Positions 17,356 through 23,820 of a stretch of DNA of 64,000 bases are shown here, in pieces. Numbering within the stretch: position 1 is the stretch's first letter; every line of letters begins with the position of its first letter. The DNA lies in contig NZ_JAGSYD010000002.1 in assembly GCF_025685575.1 (NCBI RefSeq), forward strand, positions 620,001 through 684,000, written 5' to 3'. Under the pieces are notes generated by a model, which did not search any database, was not told where the DNA came from, and saw only the letters and a program-made list of their open reading frames with translations. Origin of the DNA: Granulicella cerasi. GTDB lineage: Bacteria; Acidobacteriota; Terriglobia; Terriglobales; Acidobacteriaceae. The position numbers were made by a program, and so were the translations under genes.

Positions 17356-19725
17356 TTATGCGGTCTCACCTTCGGCAAAGCGGGCGATGCCTTCGGCGAG
17401 ACCGTACTTGGCGATGAGTTGAGACCGGCGAACGCGGTCCTTTGGCTTAGTGGAGAAGGTGGCGTAACTACGCTTGTCGAGATTGAGGCGGATGACCTTG
17501 GTCAATCCATCGCGCCTCATGTAGAGACCTTCGCGATCCTGCAAGCTCTCGAAGAGAGTGAGTTGTTGTTCGTTCATCTTGAACAGCTCGGCATACCTCT
17601 TCCGGTTGAAGGTGGCATCCTTCAGGAAGAGGAACGAAGTGCAAGAGTTCACGATGGAATCGGCATTTGCTCCGAGGTCTTCGGCTGATTGGCCGATCAT
17701 CGTGACGCCACCAAGGTTCTTGCGGACGGTCTTGATGGAGGCCAATGCCGCGTCAAGCAGTTGCTTGTTCTTCATCGAAGAGAAGATCTCTTCGATCAGG
17801 ATGTGTTTCGGCACCCCGAGATTGGCGGGGTTGTAGAGCACATCATTGATGCGTCGCAACAACCAGACCATCAGCGGCTCGATCAGGTCAGCATATTGCT
17901 GGTTGTTCACGCCCTGGAAGTCGAAGCACTGGATACGCGAGAGCGAAAGGCTGTCGTCGATGTTGTCGAAGATCGCGCTGTAGACGCCCTTGCCAACCCA
18001 CTTGGACAGGTAGCGGTCGAGCTTCTTTGGCAGAAATAGATTCGAGAGACGACGATTGCTGGCATCGAGCAGATATATATCCTGCACGGCCTTATGGATC
18101 ACGTCGTCGTCTTCCGGCTCAAGTTCCGCACCGCTATTCGAGAGGAGCAGCTTGATGAAGCTGTAGAGGAACTGGATGTTGCTCTCGGTCGGCTCCAGGC
18201 AAAACGGATTGACGCGCGGACCATCTTTCCCAATGCGATCAACCCTGCCGCCGTACAGCTCGACGACGCTTTCGTAGCTTCCACCAATGTCGAAGATGTA
18301 GGTGAAGCCCGCATACTTCTGCTCATGTGCGATGGCCATATTGCCATGTACCGATTTGCCACTGCCCGTAGGCCCGAGGATCAGTTGCACACGGACGCCA
18401 TCAACATACGCATCCTGAAAGAACGGCGTCCCTGTGCGTGTCTCGAAGATGTTGAGGTACTCGTTGTCGAGGTCTTCGGAATACGGATGACCAAGATGAG
18501 GAGCAAAAACGGAGGCCAGCCGCGCGTTGTGATCTTCCGCGAGCCACAGAGGAAAGACGTTGAACTTCCCATTGCCGGGGAACATCGCATAGAAGGCGGA
18601 GAGATTGCCAAGCGTCTCTTCCATTACCTGAGCACGCGATTCCACGAAGACGCGGTGAACCATAGGAGCGATGCCGACCAGTTCCATCCGGCTGCGAGAT
18701 GCGATCAGTAGCCGGAGCGAAAACTCGCCCTGTGCCTTCTTATCGAGCGAGCGAATGACATCGCCAAGGTCATCGACCTGATTATTCGCGGCTCGTGCGC
18801 CCGCGCCTTTATCAAGTGAGGCAGTGTCGCGCCCGCTCATGACGCGGGTCAGCACGCCGACTTTGAAGAACTCGATGAACTTTTCCTGCCGGTCGATCTC
18901 TCCACGCGCTGCTGTCGTGGATTTCGGCCTCCATGTCGTACAGAGGATACTGTCGCAATCGAGCTTAGCGAGATCAGAGAAGAGGCATGGGCGCGATGCT
19001 TCCGGCGTCATCTTCAAAGAGAACATCTGCACGAATCGCTTGCCGACGCGAAGATGGTCGCTCTCCCAATGAACGGGGCTTTTCACGATCTGGCGATCTA
19101 CGCCGTCATTAGAGCGGAGACGATCCTGCTCGGCCCAGTCTTCAAGGTTGAACAGATAGCTGAAGAACTTAAACGCTTCTTCTTTGCCGAGAACCTTCAA
19201 GCCAAGCAGGCTGCCGAGGTTCCCGGCGAGCAATGTAGCTGTCTTCTCCAAGTCAGCCAACATGCGCGATGTGGCGAACTCATTCTCGTGTGGATGCTTC
19301 TTGAAGGCCTCTGCCTTCTCCGGCTCGACGGTCAGGCACCAGTGAATGTCCATTCGTCGAAAGGCAGCTTCCTTTTCAAGGAAGCGCACACGTTCACTCA
19401 CGATGACATCCGTCATCAGGTGGGGATAAAGATCGCGCTTTGGCAGGGCGAAGCCCGACCGAATGCGCGAATACTGATACAGGCAAGCGCCTTCCGGCAG
19501 ACCTCGCAGAGCACCTTCGATCATGCGGAGATGTGAATTGAGTTCCTGATCGGTCAGGCACTCTTCATCCAGGCCGGAGAGACTGAACAAGCACCCGTAG
19601 CCTCCGCTCTTGAGAGCAAAGAGGCGATCGCTCACGAAGCGAGCAATCGGCACGATGCTGCAGGCGGCCCCAGCCTTCGCGAACCACGGCACGGATTGGG
19701 TCTGCTCACTGTTTGCGCGGGTCAT
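17356..19725 (-). CDS. virB4: Type IV secretion ATPase VirB4/TrbE
   Basis: The large AAA+ ATPase that energises pilus assembly and transfer. 789 residues, normal for the family. The N-terminal CagE/TrbE domain contains 'GGYGCLFSLSGLDEECLTDQ'; Walker A 'GPTGSGKS' is at 451-458, and a Walker B-like 'PKHILIEEIFSSM' follows about 180 residues later, then 'GGVTMIGQSAEDLG'. All ATPase motifs look intact. The start overlaps virB3 by 20 bases, a common arrangement for these two genes. Confidence 0.96.
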   Translation of the reverse strand: MTRANSEQTQSVPWFAKAGAACSIVPIARFVSDRLFALKSGGYGCLFSLSGLDEECLTDQELNSHLRMIEGALRGLPEGACLYQYSRIRSGFALPKRDLYPHLMTDVIVSERVRFLEKEAAFRRMDIHWCLTVEPEKAEAFKKHPHENEFATSRMLADLEKTATLLAGNLGSLLGLKVLGKEEAFKFFSYLFNLEDWAEQDRLRSNDGVDRQIVKSPVHWESDHLRVGKRFVQMFSLKMTPEASRPCLFSDLAKLDCDSILCTTWRPKSTTAARGEIDRQEKFIEFFKVGVLTRVMSGRDTASLDKGAGARAANNQVDDLGDVIRSLDKKAQGEFSLRLLIASRSRMELVGIAPMVHRVFVESRAQVMEETLGNLSAFYAMFPGNGKFNVFPLWLAEDHNARLASVFAPHLGHPYSEDLDNEYLNIFETRTGTPFFQDAYVDGVRVQLILGPTGSGKSVHGNMAIAHEQKYAGFTYIFDIGGSYESVVELYGGRVDRIGKDGPRVNPFCLEPTESNIQFLYSFIKLLLSNSGAELEPEDDDVIHKAVQDIYLLDASNRRLSNLFLPKKLDRYLSKWVGKGVYSAIFDNIDDSLSLSRIQCFDFQGVNNQQYADLIEPLMVWLLRRINDVLYNPANLGVPKHILIEEIFSSMKNKQLLDAALASIKTVRKNLGGVTMIGQSAEDLGANADSIVNSCTSFLFLKDATFNRKRYAELFKMNEQQLTLFESLQDREGLYMRRDGLTKVIRLNLDKRSYATFSTKPKDRVRRSQLIAKYGLAEGIARFAEGETA

Positions 19726-19969
19726 AGTAGCTCTTCTGGTTGAGGCCCAGGCCCCATAGCTGGAACATCTTTGGGTGTTTGCGCACGATGAACCATGCGC
19801 CGATTGCGAGTGCTGGAAACGCGAGCATCGCGAGAAAACGAAACCCGACGAGGAAAACCGTCACGCAGACGAATACGATCGCCATCCATGCTGAGAGGTC
19901 CAATCCGAGCTTGGCTCGGGGCCGGTTCAGCGCTTGATTGATTGGTGACGGCTCTCCTCGACGAGTCAT
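19706..19969 (-). CDS. virB3: Type IV secretion protein VirB3/TrbD
   Basis: 87-residue inner-membrane protein with one or two adjacent hydrophobic segments ('AWMAIVFVCVTVFLVGF' and 'FLAMLAFPALAIGAWFIV') and the N-terminal 'INQALNRPRAKLGLDLS', where the 'NRP' is the usual VirB3 signature. The start ATG at 19969 is preceded by a perfect AGGAGG ten bases upstream, which overlaps the virB2 stop codon. It is followed with overlap by virB4, as in most type IV systems. Confidence 0.9.
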   Translation of the reverse strand: MTRRGEPSPINQALNRPRAKLGLDLSAWMAIVFVCVTVFLVGFRFLAMLAFPALAIGAWFIVRKHPKMFQLWGLGLNQKSYYDPRKQ

Positions 19970-19983
19970 AGTCGATGTACCTC

Positions 19984-20274
19984 CTACATCGACTGCCCGG
20001 TCAGCGAGCCAATCCAACCAGCTCCCCAACCGAGAACTCCGGCACCAAACAGCGCACCGAAGAGTCCGGGAATCGCATCTTGAAAGCGACCGCTCATCAT
20101 GCGGATGCCCGCGAAGATCAGGCCGCCAAGACAGATGACCGCACCGGCGTACATCGCGAAGGTTTTGAACGTTCCCATGAGCGTTTGTGCTCCGGAAAAA
20201 TCCATCGTTCCTTGCGCATGGGCGGCCGAGACGAGACCGAGTGTAAGAAGAATGGGAATCAGCTTGCGAATCAC
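19984..20274 (-). CDS. virB2: Type IV secretion pilin VirB2/TrbC
   Basis: Major pilin precursor. It has an N-terminal signal sequence ('LIPILLTLGLVSAAHAQ') and two hydrophobic helices ('FKTFAMYAGAVICLGGLIFAGIRM' in part and 'LFGALFGAGVLGWGAGWI') joined by a short polar loop, the standard VirB2 layout. I start it at the GTG at 20274 because the signal peptide begins there; an upstream ATG at 20358 would add 28 unrelated residues. First gene of the leftward operon; a LysR-type dyad lies 180 bases upstream. Confidence 0.87.
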   Translation of the reverse strand: MIRKLIPILLTLGLVSAAHAQGTMDFSGAQTLMGTFKTFAMYAGAVICLGGLIFAGIRMMSGRFQDAIPGLFGALFGAGVLGWGAGWIGSLTGQSM

Positions 20275-20453
20275 TTCGATCCGAGGCTGAATGCGATGAC
20301 CTCTCTTGCGAGAAACCAATATTGAATTAGCGGTACTAGAGCTGGACCACATCGGCACCTCCTGACGACTGCAGTCAGTCGCGGTATGCCGTCATCATTG
20401 GCGAGGTGCAGGTTAGCCGTCTAATACTTCTTATTTATCGGGTGCATATCGTG

Positions 20454-20474
20454 CGATAGGTGCGGACTATCGGG
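20454..20474. promoter_or_regulatory. Putative LysR-type operator before the secretion operon
   Basis: CGATAGGT-N5-CTATCGGG, containing the inverted repeat CGATAG/CTATCG and a T-N11-A core (T at 20457, A at 20469), the classical LysR-type box. It lies between the LysR-type gene and virB2. A further half site, TATCGGG (20436-20442), lies just upstream. The same 16 outer bases recur at 21740-21760. Binding by the adjacent regulator is inferred, not shown. Confidence 0.6.
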
Positions 20475-20523
20475 ATGCATGCAGGAAGAGTTCAACCGCA
20501 CCTCAGTCGCAATCTGAATTTGC

Positions 20524-21522
20524 TCATCGAATCAATCGAAGCTGAATCGGGACTTTCGGCTTGGGACTTGAAGTTTCTTCTCTTGCATGGAGGAAGTTAG
20601 CAAGTCGCTTTTGCTCTGTAGGACTTGCATTACGCAAGATGCTCTTCTGCAAACGCCGGATAATGATCGGAAGCGTCTTCGGATACTTTTCACGACGGCA
20701 AATGATCGCGCTATCGATTGTCCATTCGACATCAATAAGCCTTCTTGTCGTCAGTTCTGGCTCGTGCACTCCGCCCTCACGAACGAGTGCTAAACCATAG
20801 TCTTCGAGGACAAGCATCTGCATTTCTATTGGATGTGATCCGCTGGAATACTCTTCAATGCAAACGCCCGACTGCGCAAGGAGTTCGAGCAGTCGGGCAT
20901 GTGCTTGCGGGTGCCGATCGGGTTCGTAGAAGACACCCAATTTGCCCTGCAAGTCTTTGACCTGAAGGGCAGCATGTTCCGCGAGTGGATTGTCCTTTCG
21001 CATGCAGACAACAAGTTTGTCTTTCCGAAGGCGATCGAGACGTAACTCCGGATGCGTGAAAGGAAGAGTGATCAACGCCGCGTCCAGCTTGCCCTCCAAA
21101 ACTTGTGCGGCAAGGTACACCGTGTCTCCGTGTGCCGAGCGGATTGTACAGTTCGGCAGTAGCTCTTTGTGTAGGGAACATAGCGTTCTGAAAAGCTCTT
21201 GATCGACGAGCGGACTGCACCCAAATCGAATGGTCTCGAGTTCTCCTCTATCGATCGCGATCAGAGCCTCAATCGCTTCGTCGCGAGCTTCCAGAACATG
21301 TTTCGCAAGCGTTATGAAAGCGAGCCCTGATTCGGTTGGATGAATTCTTCCATCCTTCGCCTTCCTATACAACGTGACGGAAGCATTTTCCTGGAACTGT
21401 CTAGCCTGCACGGTGAGGTTTGGCTGCGACGTATGCAGCATCTCCGCAGCGGAGCGAAAGCCTCCGCGCTCAAGAATCTTTAGCAAATACAAGAAGTGAC
21501 GAAACTCAGCCCAATCGTGCAT
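20524..21522 (-). CDS. LysR-type transcriptional regulator
   Basis: 332-residue DNA-binding regulator with an N-terminal winged helix ('FLYLLKILERGGFRSAAEML', 'TSQPNLTVQARQFQE', about residues 10-45) and a periplasmic-binding-like effector domain ('DAALITLPF', 'EMQMLVLEDYGLALV'). It lies between the secretion operon and the alpA-integrase end of the element and is transcribed in the direction of virB2. Near-identical T-N11-A dyads occur upstream of it (21740-21760) and downstream, before virB2 (20454-20474), which suggests autoregulation plus control of the secretion operon. The effector ligand is unknown. Confidence 0.92.
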   Translation of the reverse strand: MHDWAEFRHFLYLLKILERGGFRSAAEMLHTSQPNLTVQARQFQENASVTLYRKAKDGRIHPTESGLAFITLAKHVLEARDEAIEALIAIDRGELETIRFGCSPLVDQELFRTLCSLHKELLPNCTIRSAHGDTVYLAAQVLEGKLDAALITLPFTHPELRLDRLRKDKLVVCMRKDNPLAEHAALQVKDLQGKLGVFYEPDRHPQAHARLLELLAQSGVCIEEYSSGSHPIEMQMLVLEDYGLALVREGGVHEPELTTRRLIDVEWTIDSAIICRREKYPKTLPIIIRRLQKSILRNASPTEQKRLANFLHAREETSSPKPKVPIQLRLIR

Positions 21523-21942
21523 AGCTCAGCTCACCGTATAGCCAAAGGTGAAGACCGCATATCCCATGCGGCTTCTCATACAGCGTTTGGTTCTATGAAT
21601 CGCAAGCTGCCCACGGAGTTGTGCTGTGGCCAAATTTACTCCCGAGAGCGGAAAGGGTTGGCAGAAGTGATCGATACCAGGCGCTGCAGTTGTCGCTCAG
21701 TGAATCCGTCAGAGATTGGAACGACCTCATCAGCGGTCGCGATAGGTCACACCTATCGGGCCATAAATGGGAAGTATTGGACGGCTCGTTGATCTCGCTC
21801 GAAGCTGACTGTGTAGTAGACGAAGAAGATGGATAGCGAAGACAGTGGAAGCAACGATCACTCCTAACAGGTCAGTCTCGACCGCGTCGTACGCGAGATG
21901 TGTCGAGATTTATGTCTTGCAGGAAGAAAATCGGAGAGGGAC
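21523..21942. other. Divergent intergenic region between the LysR-type gene and alpA
   Basis: These 420 bases carry no convincing gene; the short open frames lack ribosome binding sites and family resemblance. They contain the dyad at 21740-21760 and a second inverted repeat, TCTCGAC (21876-21882) with GTCGAGA (21902-21908), about 35 bases before the alpA start, which could be an operator for that gene. Confidence 0.5.
21740..21760. promoter_or_regulatory. Putative LysR-type operator upstream of the LysR-type gene
   Basis: CGATAGGT-N5-CTATCGGG with a perfect 8-bp inverted repeat CGATAGGT / ACCTATCG around a 3-base centre and a T-N11-A core (T at 21743, A at 21755). It lies 218 bases upstream of the LysR-type start and about 180 upstream of alpA. 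Its 16 outer bases are identical to those of the site before virB2. Confidence 0.65.
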
Positions 21943-22251
21943 ATGAGAACAATGTTGATGGTAGAGACGGAATCAAGGACGCAGAACGAAGAGATCATCT
22001 TCCTGCGCCTTCCTCAGGTCAAAGCGGCTACAGGACTGTCGAAGACGAGCATCTACGAAAAAATCAAATGCAATGCCTTTCCGTTGCCCATTCCAATTGG
22101 AAAGCGAGCTGTGGGATGGATCGCCTCAGAGATCAAGCAGTGGGCTGCAAATCAAGTACTGGCTGCAAGAGAGGAACGTCGGCACATAGAACTCCGGCAA
22201 CTACGGCGAGGCCCCGCGAACTCCCGCATCGCCCTCCGCCGCACTGCATGA
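21943..22251 (+). CDS. AlpA-family excisionase-like regulator
   Basis: 102-residue small protein with the AlpA/MerR-like helix-turn-helix 'FLRLPQVKAATGLSKTSIYE' and 'FPLPIPIGKRAVGWIASEI', the pattern of prophage P4 AlpA regulators. Such proteins activate or act as directionality factors for the neighbouring P4-type integrase. The ATG at 21943 follows GGAGAGGGAC; longer frames from 21898 lack a signal. Its stop lies next to the stop of the convergent integrase gene. The C terminus is Arg-rich. Confidence 0.88.
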   Translation: MRTMLMVETESRTQNEEIIFLRLPQVKAATGLSKTSIYEKIKCNAFPLPIPIGKRAVGWIASEIKQWAANQVLAAREERRHIELRQLRRGPANSRIALRRTA

Positions 22252-22252
22252 C

Positions 22253-23482
22253 TCAATGATTTAGCGTTGCGGCGTTTCCTTTTTCCAACTGGGTGTCCAG
22301 GTAGTCGGCCCACCATTGCATCATTGCGGTTCGCTGCTTCAAATATTTTGCATGGTTGTATGCCGCCGAGACCTTGTTGCGCTTCATATGCGCCAACTGG
22401 AGGTCTACATGCTCTTCGTCAAAGTCATTCTCATTGAGAATCGTTGACGCCAGCCCACGGAAGCCGTGGCCGGTCATGCGCCCTTTGTAGCCGAGTCTGT
22501 AGAGCGCGTAGAGCAACGTGTTGTTGCTCATCGGAATCGTCTTGTCATTCGCGCCCGGAAACACGAGGCGGCTTCTGCCGGCGAGGAGTTTCAAAGCCTT
22601 GAGGACATCAACAGCCTGGCGCGAGAGCGGAATGATATGAGGTGTCTTCATCTTCATGCGTTCGCGTGGGATCTCCCAACGCGCACGCACGAGATCGATC
22701 TCCGTCCAAGGAGTTTCGATGAGTTCGCTCGTTCGCGGGAAGCAATACGCCATTAGCTTCAACCCAAGTCTAGTGAGTGCATCGCCTTCATAGTTGTCCA
22801 TTTTTACGAGCAACTCAGGAAGGTCAGTCTCATCGACACGAGCGAAGTTCTCTGACTCGACTGCGGCCAAGACATCTCTGGGCTTGAAGTCGCCAGCAGG
22901 GTTTCGGGTGGCCAAGTCACGAGCGATGGCAAAGCGGAAGATTTGACCAATAGTTTGGTGTGCTCGCTTTGCAACGTCGCTAGCGCCGCGAGCCTCAATC
23001 GCAGTGATGATGTTGCGAACCTGCCCTGGCTGGATATCATCGGCAGATAGATGGCCGATTGCCGGAAAGACATCCGCTTCCAAACGATTCATCACAGTTT
23101 CTGCATGTCGCGGAGACTTTCCGATCGCCCACCAATCCCACCAACAACGCGCGATCTTTTCAAAGCTCTTCTCCGACTCGCGCTGCTCATCACGAATCGC
23201 CTTCTGTTTGTCCTGAGCTTCAGCCTTTCGCTTCGCCATAGGATCGGAGCCAGAAATAAGAATTCTCCTGGCTTCGAAATGGAGTTCTCGCACGTCTTTC
23301 AGCCCGAGTGCGGGATACTCTCCGAAGGCCATCATCTTCTCCTTGCCGTCGAAACAGTAGCGCCAGCGCCAGAGCTTCGCGCCGGTCACGGACACAAGGA
23401 GACATAAGCCTCCACCATCGGAGAGCTTGTAAGGCTTTGTCTTCGGTGATGCGTTTTCGATTTGTTTGAGGGTGAGCGGCAT
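22253..23482 (-). CDS. int: P4-type tyrosine integrase
   Basis: 409-residue site-specific recombinase that inserts and excises the element. The N-terminal DUF4102 arm-binding domain is visible ('LSDGGGLCLLVSVTGAKLWR', 'MMAFGEYPALGLKDVRE'), followed by the core-binding domain and the catalytic domain with the first arginine in 'FPRTSELIETPW', the 'HGFRGLAST' box (His-x2-Arg), 'LQLAHMKRNKVSAAYNH' with the probable nucleophilic tyrosine in 'AAYN'. All catalytic residues seem present, so the enzyme may be active. The gene starts about 190 bases from tRNA-Gln, the typical arrangement for tRNA-directed P4 integrases. Confidence 0.96.
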   Translation of the reverse strand: MPLTLKQIENASPKTKPYKLSDGGGLCLLVSVTGAKLWRWRYCFDGKEKMMAFGEYPALGLKDVRELHFEARRILISGSDPMAKRKAEAQDKQKAIRDEQRESEKSFEKIARCWWDWWAIGKSPRHAETVMNRLEADVFPAIGHLSADDIQPGQVRNIITAIEARGASDVAKRAHQTIGQIFRFAIARDLATRNPAGDFKPRDVLAAVESENFARVDETDLPELLVKMDNYEGDALTRLGLKLMAYCFPRTSELIETPWTEIDLVRARWEIPRERMKMKTPHIIPLSRQAVDVLKALKLLAGRSRLVFPGANDKTIPMSNNTLLYALYRLGYKGRMTGHGFRGLASTILNENDFDEEHVDLQLAHMKRNKVSAAYNHAKYLKQRTAMMQWWADYLDTQLEKGNAATLNH

Positions 23483-23502
23483 GGGGCCTCCAAGCGGGAA
23501 AG

Positions 23503-23537
23503 ACGATACCCGTATGACTGCCTTACGATACCCGTAT
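23503..23537. repeat. Two 13-bp direct repeats between integrase and att site
   Basis: ACGATACCCGTAT occurs at 23503-23515 and 23525-23537 (22-bp spacing), about two helical turns apart, followed by a partial third copy (CCGTACCCAT). They lie just upstream of the integrase start, inside the element. They are candidate arm-type integrase or excisionase sites, or operators of the int promoter. Confidence 0.6.
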
Positions 23538-23546
23538 CCGTACCCA

Positions 23547-23572
23547 TAAAAAAGTCCGGCTCTCGCCGGACT
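23547..23572 (-). terminator. Rho-independent terminator behind tRNA-Gln
   Basis: Read on the minus strand: stem AGTCCGGC / GCCGGACT with a four-base loop, followed by six T. It stands about 100 bases downstream of the tRNA-Gln 3' end and before the integrase gene, so it insulates int from tRNA transcription. Confidence 0.85.
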
Positions 23573-23647
23573 CTATCGAACCTTTTCGAACCATCTTTAC
23601 CGCTAAGTGGTTCATTTATCGCAACCTACGCTAATTCCAAGAGGTTC

Positions 23648-23692
23648 GGCGAAGTTCGCCAAAGTGCGTAGTTGGTTGCCCCCCAGGGATTC
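23648..23692. other. Element attachment-site region (one end)
   Basis: The junction of element and tRNA-Gln. The 3' part of the tRNA (from about 23673) should be the shared att core. A 13-base palindrome GGCGAAGTTCGCC (23648-23660) lies just inside the element. I found no second copy of the tRNA 3' end in the window, so the other boundary is left of base 1. The core length cannot be fixed without that copy. Confidence 0.55.
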
Positions 23693-23746
23693 GAACCCCG
23701 ATCGAGCGAGTCAGAGTCGCTAGTCCTACCATTGAACGAGAGGGCA
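23673..23746 (-). tRNA. tRNA-Gln (anticodon CTG)
   Basis: Full cloverleaf of 74 bases including an encoded CCA: acceptor TGCCCTC / GGGGGCA (one G-T pair), D arm with AATGGTAGG, anticodon stem AGCGA / TCGCT around loop CTCTGAC (anticodon CTG), and T arm with TTCGAAT. Read on the minus strand, its 3' end points to the integrase, so the element is inserted at the 3' end of this gene without destroying it. The chromosomal ybb genes begin on its 5' side. Confidence 0.95.
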
Positions 23747-23820
23747 ACACAGGTTGTGACCGGCAGGTTGCAGACTCTTGCGAGCCACGATCAACTGCCT
23801 GAAGCAAGTATACAACGCTT

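Noticed and set aside
1-23672. CRISPR array or replication origin in the element
   Set aside because: No regularly spaced repeats longer than the short direct pair near int were seen, and no iteron cluster with a replication gene.
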